The position numbers were made by a program, and so were the translations under genes. From positions 5,001 to 69,000 of the forward strand of contig CM055108.1 in assembly GCA_029204225.1 (NCBI GenBank): DNA of 64,000 bases, written 5' to 3'. Shown here piece by piece: positions 19,435 through 31,386 of the stretch (within the stretch, counting starts at the first letter, position 1; every line of letters begins with the position of its first letter). Source of the stretch: Diphasiastrum complanatum (lineage: Eukaryota > Streptophyta > Lycopodiopsida > Lycopodiales > Lycopodiaceae). The notes under the pieces are model-generated. The model ran no database searches and was not told the origin of the DNA. It worked only from the letters and a program-made list of their open reading frames with translations.

Positions 19435-20388
19435 ATGGGCGCCAAGGCACTTGATGATTATCTAGTGAAGCCTCAACAAAAGCCAAAGGTGACCCAACCG
19501 ATCGAGCCAAGACCCAAGATGGCCGATGCACAAGAGTCAGAGAAGTTTGAGAGAAAATACCCTCGAAGCATGAGGGGCGGGAAAGACAACCTAGACCAAA
19601 GCCAATATTCCATAAGGAACAAAATTATTGCCGCCCTACAGCCACATCTAGAGTGGAGAAACAAGCTCTTGAAGAATAGTCAGAGATTGCAAGAATATCT
19701 AAGGGCACCGTACTCTTGGAAAATGGTCGACCCCTTCTATATGCCAATCAAAAGAAGAAATTCATGGCCAACGGAACGACCGCGAGTCGAATCTGTCAAC
19801 TAGATAGTTATTCCAGGGATTTCAGAGAGCTCAACAATAGATGACTTGAGGCTATAGCTTCTAGGCTTTGGCCATAAATATCAGTCTAGCGCTGACTTAT
19901 GTGTACGAGAAAGTGCTGAATATTGTCGATCCATAGCATTTCTCATGAATCAAGAATCCTTTTGGGATCGAGGTTTAGGTCCTATAAAGATCAATCCCAA
20001 CATAGCCCTACAGTCAGAAGAAGACCACCAAATGATGGCCCGACTCTATTATAGAGCGACATTCATGTCTGTCATGATGGTGGAAGACTAGCAAGAATTC
20101 AAATTCATACAAAAGGTGCGAGAATACTTGGGGCCATTACAATTTGCAAAAAGATTACGTTCTAGGTATTTGAAGCCCTGGGAAAAAAAATGAGTACAAA
20201 AAAACAGTCCATGAAGCGACAAGGGGAGCAGGACACATAGGAGGTTCTCAAGCGAGCTGGAATATAATGTGAAACAATTTTGTGGAAATAAACACTTGGT
20301 TTTACACAAGCGAGTGAATATCTACGCTTTTCCAAGTGCCAATGAGGAAGCGGAAGAAACGTCATTCAAAATGTGTTGTAGAAAATAG
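19435..20388 (+). pseudogene. Degenerate reading frame of unknown, probably retroelement, origin
   Basis: From the ATG at 19435 one frame can be read for about 318 codons with stops at 19801, 19855, 20089, 20191, 20212 and 20386. The first 122 residues are uninterrupted and rich in charged residues; later stretches keep protein-like composition (for example DHQMMARLYYRATFMS and REYLGPLQFAKRLRSRYLKP). I do not recognise the protein. Its place upstream of decayed copia and gypsy pol genes on the same strand makes a gag or accessory retroelement ORF plausible, but this is inference. Confidence 0.35.
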
Positions 20389-21300
20389 ATTAGGAGAGGA
20401 TGATGTTGGCTGATTCTAAGGAATTCCCAAGATGCTGGGCTTAAGCTATTTTAAGAGCACCTCACAGTTCGAAGAACAGAGATTAAAGAAAAATAACCTT
20501 AGATGCTCTATTCACTTCTTCAATCTCAAACATACAATAACTCTCTATTTCTCTTGGTAATGGAAGAATGAAGCGTGTCTACTTTTATAGCCCACGGAGC
20601 AAACAAACACACCTCTAGGAATTCCTATGTGTCGTTCCATTTACAAATTCTACTTAAAAGTTACAAGTATATGTAAATTAGCGGTTCATTGTGACGATCG
20701 CTTCGTATCTCAAGTGTCGTTTCATTGTAGGAGGTCATGTCCGTAAATAAAAGACAGGTCCTTAAGTAATTATTTCCAGAAAATGATATAGGCCTCTTCA
20801 AAATATATAGTTTTCCAACGCATATACTCATTTCTAAGTATAAATTACAATTTTTGAGTAAATATACAAATATGCGGTATCACATATCCCCCTCTTCAAA
20901 TGTGAAACGTCCGCGTGAACATATATTCTTCATTTCAAGGTTTATTCATTCCTTAGAAAAGAATATTTTTGTGTCGACGATCTTCGTTAGGTCACAGATA
21001 TGTCTTCATTCGTTGGATTGATGAACTTCACTTGATATTTTGGAATCAAATACTGATTCAAAATACATTTCAGTGACATAAAATAAGCATCATCATATAT
21101 AAAACTCAACATCACATAATCTGCAACGCAATATAGAAGAAAAAGGCTACATGTATTAAGCTCTTCATGTAACTGTTGTGCCATCTCTAAATCTCTTTGG
21201 CACTCGAACAGCAATACATCTTCTCTGGCTTGTGTATATCTCCCGATAGGTAAGATAGAGAGTAGAGAGCCATCGAACAATTCTTGTACTAACTGAAAAT
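20389..21300. other. Unassigned sequence with a minus-strand TATA-like box
   Basis: TATAAAAG on the minus strand at 20582-20589 could be the promoter of an inverted LTR. No second copy is in the window. A 129-residue minus-strand frame ends here but is partly antisense to copia protease sequence. Confidence 0.3.
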
Positions 21301-21309
21301 CTTCTTCAG

Positions 21310-23990
21310 AATCTTTAATAATACTCACACTATTGAAGGTGAACATATTGTAAGATTGCGATTCCAACATGATCAATTCAAATTACTATCAAAGGTCTTA
21401 TATTTTTTTAAACTCTTTACAAATTTGTTATCAGTAAGTAGAATTACAAATTTAGGTCATAAAGTATAATTCGAATATGATCAATGCAGAATTATTGATA
21501 AGAGTAATAAGATCCTTGCACTTGACAAGAGGCAGAGTTACTTATATAGATTGGCACACTATTATTTTGAGTGTAGTCAAGCCTTGAAAACCTCTATTTC
21601 AGTCAATAAAAAATTACTATGGCATCATCGCTTAGGACATTTGGATTATGCATCTGTTTCAAACATGTCCAGACAATCCATGGTTCTTGATCTCGACTAT
21701 CCTTCTAGTAAGGTCAATCTCCTTGTCTATTATAGATGCATCTTTGGAAAGCAGGCTAGGATTCCTTTTAAAACAAACCATAGGCATGCAGCAAAAGATC
21801 TATTAGATGTTGTTCATTCGGATATTTGTGGACCTATGCACATTGCTAGATGCAAAGTATTTCATTACCTTTATTGACGAATTTTTCAAAAGAATAGCTG
21901 TTTATTTTATTAAACAAAAATCAAAGACTTTCATCAAATTTAGAAAATTAAAGAGCTTGTTGAGAATCAAACATGCAAATAAATCAAAGCATTGAGGTAA
22001 GATAACGGGGGAGAATACATTTCCACTGAATTCAAGGAGTATTGCCTTAACAACAACGTTGAGCAACAATACATCACCTCCTATTTGTCTCAATCAAATG
22101 GTCTTGTTGAGAGAAAGAACAAAAAACAAAGTGCATGATATCACATGCGACACTTTCGAAGTCCTTCTGGGCTGAAGCTGTTTCAACATCAACCTATATT
22201 CAGAACAGATGTCCTACTAAAGGTCTCTCAGACAAAATACCATTCAAAGTTTGGATAGGTACCAAACCTTCTTTACAAGTTTTTGGATGTACTACTTTTG
22301 CTCAGATTCCTTGTGATCTCAGGAAGAAACTTGACTTCTAAAGTATCAAATGTATTTTCATCAGCTACACTACTTCAGATCAACCCTACAAGTTGTTCGA
22401 TCCCATTGAGTCGAAGATATTCACTAGTCGGGATGTCATCTTCATCGAAGATCAGTTTCAAAACCTCAAGAGAAAAGGCACAACCCATCCAACCAACTTG
22501 TCAGCTTCGCCTGACATATTGAACCTTCCAGTTTCGCAGTTAGCTATACCCATTGAAGGTCCGAGCTCTTCTACTCTCCCCGAATAACCAACCAGCGGCG
22601 AATCAAGAAAAATGATGTCGTAGTTCAACGACTACAGTTTGATGGAAACGATAAACTTCTATTACCTAGAAGATCTTCAAGAACTAACAGACCATCTCAC
22701 AGGTTTATCGATGAGTCTGCAGCCTATCTTGTTCATGAGCCGACGTCTGTCAAAGAGGCACTCAGTCAACCTGATTTAGATCTCTGGAAAGAAGCTATGG
22801 ATAAAGAGTATTCATCTCTTATCAAGAACCAGACATGGACAATTGTCGAATTACTTGCCAGCAGAAACGTAGTTAATTGCAAATGGATTTTCAAGTTCAA
22901 GTACAATGCAGATGGAAGCATCAATAGAAGAAAGGCATGACTTTTTCCTAGAGTATTTTCTCAGGTATACAACGTTGATTACACTGAGACTTTCAGTCCA
23001 CTAGTCAAGTATTTCTCTATTCGACTTTTGCTATTATTTGTCACTATAGCAGATTTGGAAATACATCAAATGGATGTACAGACAACATATCTTAATGGAG
23101 TTATTGAAGAAGACATTTACATGGCACAACCCGAAGGTTATATTATCGAGGGTAAAAAAAAAACACGATAATGTGTGTAAACTCCATAAGGCACTTTATG
23201 GCTTGAAGCAGTCTGTTTGAGCATGGTTTCAAAGGATCAATACGTTTCTTATTGATCACAGCTACACACCTAGCTCTTCATATTCAAATGTTTATTTCAA
23301 AGCAGTGCAAGAGTCCTTTATCATGATCACATTATACGTAGATGATACATTGCTTTTGAGCAATAGTACCGATCTGATAAAAGAAGCCAAGACAATGCTA
23401 TCTTCCGAATTTGACATAACCGATCTGGGCAAAGCTCATTTTTGCCTTGGTATACAAATTCGCAAAGACAGAGAACATAAGTTGGTCTACATTACACAGC
23501 AGAGGTACATCTACAACATGTTAGTCAGATATAATCTGATTAATTACAAGTTAGCTCTCTCACCAATGGAACTAGGTCTCAAATTGTCAAAGGACCAATG
23601 TCCCCAAACAATTCATAAGAAGCAGCAAATGCGTGAGTATCCTTACCAGTCTATTATAGGATCTCTTATGTACGCCATGATCTGTACTAGGCTAGACATA
23701 GCTTTTGCAGTAAGCTCTCTTAGTCATATGACTAATCCTGGTGTAACACATTGGAAGGCTCTTATCAGAGTCATGATATCTTTGAGCTACTATGGACTTT
23801 TGCATTTGTTATGGAGAAGTTGGAAACAACAAACTCAATTTACTCAATGGTTACACAGATGCAAGTTGGGCAGTCGGCCAACCTTCACATTTTTTTGCCA
23901 TTCGGAAAAAAGCGAGACTGTCGCCAAATGCCTTTCGGATAAAAGCGGAGGTGCCCTTGAAAAAGAAGCATTGCTCTTAAAGTCGTTAAA
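21310..23990 (+). pseudogene. Ty1/copia pol pseudogene (protease end, integrase, RT, RNase H start)
   Basis: A plus-strand copia polyprotein can be followed through several frameshifts and stops. Its parts, in order: a protease-side segment with RFQHDQFKLLSKV (about 21345-21410); the pre-integrase HHRLGHLDYASVSNMS (about 21625); integrase HSDICGPM (about 21820) and GLVERKN (about 22100); and a C-terminal integrase segment with FTSRDVIFIEDQF (about 22420). RT follows with NCKWIFKFKYNADGSI (about 22875), MDVQTTYLNGVIEEDIYM (about 23070) and LYVDDTLLL (about 23330), then GYTDASWAV of RNase H (about 23850). It matches the minus-strand copy at 58260-60690 closely enough to be the same family. No LTRs are recognised. 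Decay is heavy, so it is an old copy. Confidence 0.85.
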
Positions 23991-24251
23991 ATGTTCTTTA
24001 AGCAAAAAGGCAAAGCTGTAGCGTGAAGACAGAAGGCGGATGATGCACGGAGGACAGGGATGAGAAACTAGAATCAATTTTTGATTAAGCTTAATGCATT
24101 TTTTTTCATTAAAGTTCTAGCTTAATCAGTTTGCTGGATTGATCACATAAAACGATCAATGAGCAGGCAGTCAAAACATGCAGACAGTTTGAGATAGCTC
24201 CAGAGGGAGTTTATAGATTAGCAGTAGCTAGTCATTATTTGTGATTACCAG

Positions 24252-26070
24252 ATGACTGGCTTATTGAAAACCAACAGGGAGTGGACTTGGGACGAGGCAT
24301 GTGAGAAGACTTTTCAGGAATTAAAAGTAGCTTTTTCTAACGCTCCAATATTGAAACCACCTATGTACGACAAGGAGTTCTTTGTTTTCACGAGCACCAT
24401 GGACACGTGCATAAACTGTTGCCTGGCCCAAATTTGGGACAAAAAATATCACCCTATTATTTTTATAGGGAGAAAACTGAACAAAGCCGAACTTAATTAT
24501 AGTAAGGCTAAGAAAATTTGTTTGGGGATAGCTTACGCTGCTGCCAAACTAAGGCATTACCTATTGCATCGGAAAGTGACTTTCTTTACCAAGAGTACTG
24601 CAGTCACCTTGATAATGAATAAACTAGAACCTCCTGAGCGCTTAATGAAGTGGATAATCTCCCTTCAGGAGTTTGATTACACCCTCCAAAGCAAGCCGCC
24701 TAAACTATAGGGGTTAAACAATTGTATTTGTGAGCTAGGAGGGGTTACTGAGACAGACGATGAGTGGGAGACTAATCACTTAAGAGAACTTTTGAGGGTA
24801 GACGTTGACACAATTCCTAAGTGGTATACAGCTTTAGCAACCTACCTATCCACACTAGAGACACCCAGCAGTATGACGACTCCAGAAAAATGAAAGCTAC
24901 ATCTACAAGCCCTAAATTTCACCTTAATAGGGGGCACATTGTATAGACGAGGTGTAGAAGGATTATATCGAAGATGCGTCACTCCTGAAGAAGCCAAATT
25001 TATACTAGAGGAGTGTCACGATTCTGCCTGTGGGGCCCACTTTGCTGACCAACTCACAGGGCAAAAATTTTGAGGGTGGATTACTGGTGGCCGACACTAT
25101 TCCAAGATGCCCAATTACATGCCCGAAACTACGACACCTATCAACGAGTTGACAAGACGGATAACAGGGTGCGATCGTTAGTTCCAATACAGGCTTGTCT
25201 CCCTTTTGAAAAATGGGGCATCGACTTCATTGGCCCAATACACCCAGCTTCATCTAGCCGAAAACATTATATCATAGTGACCACTGACTATTTCACAAAG
25301 TGGGTCGAGGCACGGGCTGTGGCCAAAGACAATGCAAAAGAAACTGCCTGGTTCTTACTAGAACAGGTGATAGACCGGTTCGGTACACCCATAGAACTCA
25401 TCTCTGACAGGGGTACCCATTTCCTAAACAAAACTATCAAAGCCTTGACCGATCAGTTGATGATCAAGCACTGAAAAAGCACACCCTACCACCCGCAAGC
25501 CAACAATCAGGCTGAAAGCACGAACAAACAACTAGTGAGTATTCTAAGGAAAACCGTATCAGACAAACAGAGGGATTGGGACAAAAAACTGTACTCGGCA
25601 TTGTGGGCATATAATGTCACCTATAAGACCAGTACCAACCACACGCTCTTTTTTCTAGTGTATGGCCAAGAATGTGTATAGCCAATAGAAATAGAGCTCC
25701 CATCCTTGCGGTTTGCCATGAAGCACGACCTAGGAGAGAAAGAATCAATACAGCACCGACTGGACACTTTACAAGACCTGGACGAGCACCGAATAGCTAC
25801 CCTAAATCACCAAGAAACCCACAAAAGACGCATGAAAGATATTCATGATAGAAACATGTGCGATTACCAGTTCAGGCAGGGGCAGTTAGTGTTGTTCTAC
25901 GATGCTAGACACGAGCTGATGCCTCAAAAGTTGGGGCCACGCTGGAATGGTCCATATGTAATAGTGTAACTGTATGAAAATGACACGGTTAAGCTGACAG
26001 AGTTAAACGGTGAAATTTTTAAGCACCGAACCAACATAAACAAGATAAAATCTTACCGTACTTAAAGAGA
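24252..26070 (+). pseudogene. Ty3/gypsy pol pseudogene: RNase H and integrase
   Basis: The plus-strand frame opens with an RT-connection/RNase H segment (EWTWDEACEKTFQELKVAF and FIGRKLNKAELNYSKAKK, 24252-24710). It continues after a short broken spacer to integrase at about 24995-26070. There the zinc region (HDSACGAHF) is followed by WGIDFIGP (catalytic Asp), ELISDRGTHF (Asp) and YHPQANNQAES (Glu). A C-terminal region with GPRWNGPYVI closes it. Stops at about 25472 and 25679 break the gene. Both cysteines of the usual C-D-x-C-Q zinc pair are Tyr (NYDTYQR, about 25117). RT proper is missing upstream, where copia sequence ends. Confidence 0.85.
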
Positions 26071-26285
26071 AGCCGAAGTCGCATGTACAACCTGTAACAC
26101 CTTTTCATGTTCACCTTTTCAAGTATCGGAGTGAACGACCTAGAAGCATTACGAATACGGGGAACACTCACAGAATCAAAAGTAGGCTTAGTGACCTTGT
26201 ACATATACGTTGAACGGAAGGGTTCGAAAAACCAAAACAAAAATTCACAAAATCGAGAAAAATACAAAAAGATTATTGTTGTGAT

Positions 26286-26960
26286 ATGGAACTCACCCAA
26301 GAACTTGGGACGTATACATTGAAGGTAGATGGAGCTTGCAGACATTCGAATAGAGAAGGTGCCATAGGAGCAGTATTGCAGAATCCCAATGGGACTGAAC
26401 TAGCCAGTATAGGAGTCCTATTAGGGAAAGGATTCACGAACAACACTGCCGTATACAAAGCCCTTCTAATCGGTCTACAAATGACCATGCGAGTTGCGCA
26501 AACTATAGGCAACCTTCGAATTATGGGGGATTCACAACTCCTAATCCGAGGTATGACTGGCGTATACCGACTCAAAAGCAGGACCTTACAGGCCTATGCA
26601 ATTGCCATCAACAAATACATTAGAGAGTTTTCCCACATCGAATGGATGCATATTCCACGAGCACAGAACCAACATGCTGATAGTCTAGCTGCGATAGCCT
26701 ACGACCATGATCATTACTGGCAATGTGAGCCAGGTAGGGTAGTCATTTCGCCCATAACCATTGCTACGGAGCTATGGACAATCCTAAAAGCCCAAGCATG
26801 GTATGGAATTTGGTGGATCAGAAGTCTGATAAACCAAGTAGGTCTAGAGAATCCCCAACTCCTAGTCAAATTACATCAGTTAATGAGCCATGAACTATCT
26901 AGAACTTGTTTTAGGTCACACCATAGTAGCATAACCCATGGGTTAATGCACACGGCCTAA
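26286..26960 (+). CDS. Second, archaeal-type RNase H domain downstream of the gypsy integrase
   Basis: A 224-residue open frame whose first 150 residues are an RNase H of the plant/archaeal type: LKVDGACR (catalytic Asp), GAIGAVLQNPNGTEL, NNTAVYKALLIGL, IMGDSQLLI (Asp) and NQHADSLAAIA (Asp). The usual Glu in the NNxAEYxAL motif is Val here (codon GTA), so the domain is probably inactive. A second RNase H is known in plant Tat-type Ty3/gypsy elements. Here it follows the integrase by about 220 bp on the same strand, so it most likely belongs to the same element. The tail beyond residue 150 is not recognised. Confidence 0.7.
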   Translation: MELTQELGTYTLKVDGACRHSNREGAIGAVLQNPNGTELASIGVLLGKGFTNNTAVYKALLIGLQMTMRVAQTIGNLRIMGDSQLLIRGMTGVYRLKSRTLQAYAIAINKYIREFSHIEWMHIPRAQNQHADSLAAIAYDHDHYWQCEPGRVVISPITIATELWTILKAQAWYGIWWIRSLINQVGLENPQLLVKLHQLMSHELSRTCFRSHHSSITHGLMHTA

Positions 26961-27068
26961 GTACATAGTAAAAACCCTGCACTAGCACGAACCTGATAGA
27001 TACACACGGAGGGGGAGAGGGGTGTAAAGGTTTAAAGATTTTTTGTACATTCAACACATTGTATATTC

Positions 27069-28076
27069 ATGTATATAAATGCTAAAACACAGGTGATGGA
27101 ATTCATTGCTGAAAAGAGAATGGAAGACCCACAGAGCAGTAATCAACCCGACCAATGCCATAGAAAACTGATGAGGTTCGTACTGAAGGAACGACAGAGG
27201 ACCAGCATAGAAATCCAATGTCTGAAAGAAGAATTGAAGAAACAAAAGAACCTACAAATCAGAGCCACTAACGAGCTGGTTAGCACCAATAAGGAGCGAG
27301 ATAGCTGGAAGTAGAAGTACAATGACCTCAAGGAGGCTAGTGAAAGATGGCAGATAAGCCATAAGGAGGGGTATAAAGGGCAGGAAAAGATCCTAGCCAA
27401 CACCAAGGTGGAACTAGCTGCAACCAAAACTACCGTAGCCATGCTAGCTAGGCAGTTACATGAGTATCAGAGAAAAGAAGCTGCAAGAGGACCAATCAGG
27501 CCTCAGAGTTCCCGCAACCCTTTCAAAAAAAATTTGTCGGACAGTTTGTTCTACAAAAATTTTGAGGCTTACAGCTTATATCTACCATCCATGGAGTTTC
27601 CGCTAGATATACAGGTTTTTGAGCTATGACCATCCACGAGTTCCGCCCTAAGATTCACATGGCCACTCATCCCAGGTAGTTTTGAAAACTACAAAGATTC
27701 CTGCGAGAGCTTATGTAGGTTCTCAGTTGTTGTCACGCACCAAAAAGAAGGTATCATTAGATTGGCCGGCCACTATGCCTATTGCCTGCAGAATTGACTA
27801 CTACAACCTTGGGGCGCTAAGACTAAACCCACCAGGATTCACCTTACCAAGTGGTGGTGCAACCCCAATGAGTCCATGGAGTCAGGAGCAGACCTAGCAT
27901 TGTACCTACGGATGCGTGATAGAACTTCTAGGGAACGCAAAACCCTAAATGAGATGTTTTATTTTAAGTTCCTGGAAGGTGCCGATCCAGCTCTTGTGGA
28001 TATGGTAGAAGTGGACCCCAATTACACCGGGGAGTTGAAAAACCAATGGACAGAAATGTGCAGGAATGCACTATAA
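27069..28076 (+). pseudogene. Coiled-coil ORF remnant downstream of the gypsy RNase H
   Basis: From the ATG at 27069 one frame runs to 27629 with a single TAG at 27312. Residues about 30-140 are rich in Lys, Glu, Gln and Leu with heptad-like spacing, suggesting a coiled coil. After 27630 protein-like stretches continue in other frames to 28076 (LYLRMRDRTSRERKTLNEMF). I do not recognise the family. It could be an accessory ORF of the gypsy element or the gag of a following copy. Confidence 0.4.
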
Positions 28077-28079
28077 CCA

Positions 28080-28446
28080 CCCACCTCACTATTATGCATC
28101 ATACACTAGACACGATATGGTGAGCATCTGTTGCAAGTCTCAGTTTTCTATGCAGACATATTTATTGCATCTCTATAAAAACTTTGAACTGCATTTGGGC
28201 ATTTACTAACTTCTATGGGCATAAATGAATGTATAGATGCATAGTTGAGGGGGGGTTGAGAGAGGAAAAAATGGGAACAAAAACAGTGCAGTGGGGTGGG
28301 GAGTGACTCCATCGCCCAATGGGTAAAGGCACAGAAGAAAAATATATATAAAAGAACAAAAAGAAAACATAAAAAGAGAGAGAAAGAAAGACTGAGAAAA
28401 AAGTAAGAGAAAAAAGAGAAAAAAGAGAAAAAAGAAAGACTTCAAC
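28080..28446 (+). repeat. Purine-rich low-complexity stretch
   Basis: A/G-rich sequence, densest at 28335-28440 with runs of GAAAAAAG and AGAGAGAA. The Phe/Leu-rich peptides on the other strand are a composition artefact. Confidence 0.6.
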
Positions 28447-30590
28447 TGTATGTATCAGATCTCGAACCAATTTGTGAGGATGAGTGACGCCTCGCACATC
28501 CATAAGAGGTGAGGATGATTTTCCAAATTGATTCCATAGACTAGCGGAAAACCAGTATTTCCTACCATCTTGTGTATTGGATCTTAGGACAATAAGTTGT
28601 CCTACATGGGCTACTATCAGAATATGGGGCTTGAGAGAAGAGTCAGTACAGAGAGGAACTAGACATCCAAAGATACATACATGAGCTAGATTAGGCTTAT
28701 TTTCCCACCATATCTCATGTGGTGTGATGTGAAGAACGTCTGATTTGCATGTCCTATTCTATAGGTAAGTGGCCATAGCTACTACTTCAGCCCATAATGA
28801 TCTTGATGCCATTCAATAGGCCATCATGCACCTTGCTGCTTCCATGAGAGTTCTGTTTTTCCTTTCTGCTACACCATTGTGCTGTGGTGTATAGGCTGCA
28901 GCCTCCTGTGAAGGATATCGCAACTCCTGCAGAAATCAGCAAACTGGGTGGAGATATATTCTCCACCTCTGTCCGTTCGAATCTGTTTGACTTTTCTTTC
29001 TATCCATTTTTCAGCCCAATTTACATATTCTGTAAACTTATCAAGAGCTTCAAATTTGTTGTGAATAAAGTATATGACGACAAATTTGCTGAAGTCATCG
29101 ATGAAGGTGATGTGATATCGTGAGCCTTCGACAGAGAGCACATCGAAAGGTCCACAGATGTCTGAGTGTATTAGTTCTAGGAGATCTATTGCTCTGAATG
29201 AATCCTTGGTGAAGGGTTTTCTTGACATCTTGCCTTTGTTGCATGCATCACAAGGTATGGAGTTTGCATCTTTAATGCTTACTTCTATAAATGTGCCATT
29301 CTGACTTGTCTTATACAGTGCCATTGGGTTCATGTGACATAGTCTTTTATGCCATAGAAGCTCAATTGACTCGTGGGTTTGATGAGCTTGCTCTGTTGGT
29401 AGGCATTTCTTCAGATGGTATAGTTTGCCTTTACGTCTTCCTTGTCTGATGAGAGTGCTGGTGCTGACATTAGTCACGTTACATGTTCCATCTGTGAACA
29501 TCACACGCATCCCGACATCTGTTATCCTTGCTACAGATAGAAGATACTTTTGTAAGATAGGTACATATAAGACATCATTGAGTCTTTTATCTCTACCATT
29601 GGTGTGCATCCATAATGTGCTAGTTCCATTTACTTGATGTTGCCATCCATCTCCCAATATGATGTATCTGAATGAATCTGTTTGTCGAAAGCTAGCTATC
29701 ATGTGTCTTGTTGTCACAAAATGTGACGTAGCGTCCGCATCAAGAACAACTTCTTGAATGTCGATTTGCGATGTAGCACACACATCTGTGCATAAGTAAG
29801 TGGATGGATTGATGTTTGCTCTCTCCTCAGCTGTCCTTGAGGATTCTAGCTCTTCTACATAAGACGAGCTATTGGAGGGCTCCTTCTTGCTTAGTGTCTT
29901 CTTGTTTCTTCGGTTCTGATAGCAGTCTACTGCTGCATGACCCTTTTTGTGACGATGCACACATTGGATGTTTGGATTTGACCAACATGTGTCAATGGTA
30001 TGTTCGTCACATCTGCATCTAGCGCATGATCTCTTTTCACCACCTTGCGATTTGTGTTGAGTAGGTGCCTTCGATCTTTCTTCTTTGTCGGCTTGTCTTT
30101 GTTGGTTGCAATCTGATCTTTGGAATGACTCCCTCTTAGGGTGAGGTTTCTTTCTGTGTTGATCCTTATTGATGTATAGAGCCTGATTGGATTCTTGTAT
30201 GTCATCATAGTGCTCTCGTGCTTCCATCTCTTTCTTGATTTCACTTATTGCTCTCTCAAGAGTCACCGTAGGATCTTTTGCTAGCAGAGTCTGTGTGTTT
30301 TGGAAGGATCTCGGAAGGGCTCGCAACAAGTATATCAGTTGCTTCTCCGATGGGACCTCGTGTTCTGCTCCGGCATTGTGTAAAGAGAGAAACATGTTCT
30401 TCATGTTTCTGATGAAAGTCATGAGGTCTTTGCCATTCCAATGCAGATAGGTAAGTTGATCTTCTAAGTGCATGATTTGGCTTTGCAACTTGGTTTTGAA
30501 TCTTGATTTTAATGTGTCCCATAGCTCTTATGCATTTGATATTGATGCAAGATCTAGTGTGATGCTATCTTCAATGGAGGAAGATATGAC
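28447..30590 (-). pseudogene. Ty1/copia gag-pol pseudogene, truncated at both ends
   Basis: Minus-strand polyprotein. The gag part (ELWDTLKSRFKTKL and following, with an in-frame TAA near 30530) leads into a 539-residue open stretch (30488-28869). That stretch holds a cysteine-rich knuckle region, a protease site, the pre-integrase box LLWHKRLCHMN and integrase motifs HSDICGPF, FIDDFSKF and RTDRGGEY. The protease motif reads LDADATSH where LDSGATSH is usual. Integrase continues in broken frames to about 28447. No RT follows, and the gag N-terminus is replaced by an LTR at about 30590. It is the same family as the copy at 60712-62865. Confidence 0.85.
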
Positions 30591-31386
30591 AACTACTAAC
30601 AAAATTTCCAGAATTCACACGTGTGGGGAATGTCCACAAGAGTGACTGATCTTAATTAAGCTTTGTGACTGGCGCTATAACCTGATTATGGATTGATCAA
30701 CAAAATCTAGTTCAGAAGAAATGGCTAATCCACAATCTAGCATGCTAATCAACATAATATAATAGCAATGATCAAAGAATGAAAAAATACAAGATTTCAA
30801 TGTATGAGCATTAGCCTCAACACGAGTTAGAGAGAGAGCTAGAGAGATAACAAGCAATATTTGTTTAGATCCAAAATGACATAAGATAGCTACAAAACTT
30901 TGGTTCTTCATCATTGATTGTGTGGAGAGCTATACATATTTATGGAGATTGAGGTAGCTCTAGGTAGAACCATATCTATCCATTCCAAAATGACATCTAA
31001 AGTGACATCTAGAGTCTATGTGACATTTGTCACTTGTCATGCATGAAATTCTACCAACTTTTTACAAGTGTACTAGTTCTAACTAGAAATGTCCAAATCA
31101 TCATGCATGTGTCCAATAAACTTTGTGCATGCCTTGCATGTCACTATGGATCACTTACAATTAATGCATGTGAGTTGCCACGAGTTTCTACAAGCATAAT
31201 AATGCTAATTCTATGTCTACAAACTATATGCAAGTTGCATTTATAAAACTAGACAATACATAACCATGTAGCTCGAATTCTATGTAGGCCAAACTTGGCA
31301 TTTTGCATTAATGAGCTACATATTTGCATGGTACAACATTTGTAGCAAGCCAAGAAATCAATATGGATTGTTTTTCAATTTTAACA
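30590..31386 (-). repeat. Copia LTR (TGTTAAAA... family), minus orientation
   Basis: The minus-strand LTR starts at 31386 with TGTTAAAATTG, right after a purine tract (AGGAGGAG) that ends the copia body at 31403-32820. Motifs shared with the LTR at 51679-52493 include CTTGTAGAAACT, GGACACATGCATG, TATTGCTTGT and CACACGTGTGAA, in the same order. It is therefore the 3' LTR of the right-hand element; its far end joins the gag of the left-hand element. Confidence 0.7.

Noticed and set aside
20987-21376. 129-residue minus-strand frame
   Set aside because: Its first part is antisense to copia protease sequence of the plus-strand element, and the rest has no recognisable domain or repeat copy.
28206-28503. 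Phe/Leu-rich minus-strand frames resembling membrane proteins
   Set aside because: They are complements of a purine-rich low-complexity tract.
30640-30690. AGGTTATAGCGCC (minus strand) as a primer-binding site
   Set aside because: It differs too much from TGGTATCAGAGC, and it lies inside the LTR by comparison with 52400-52493.
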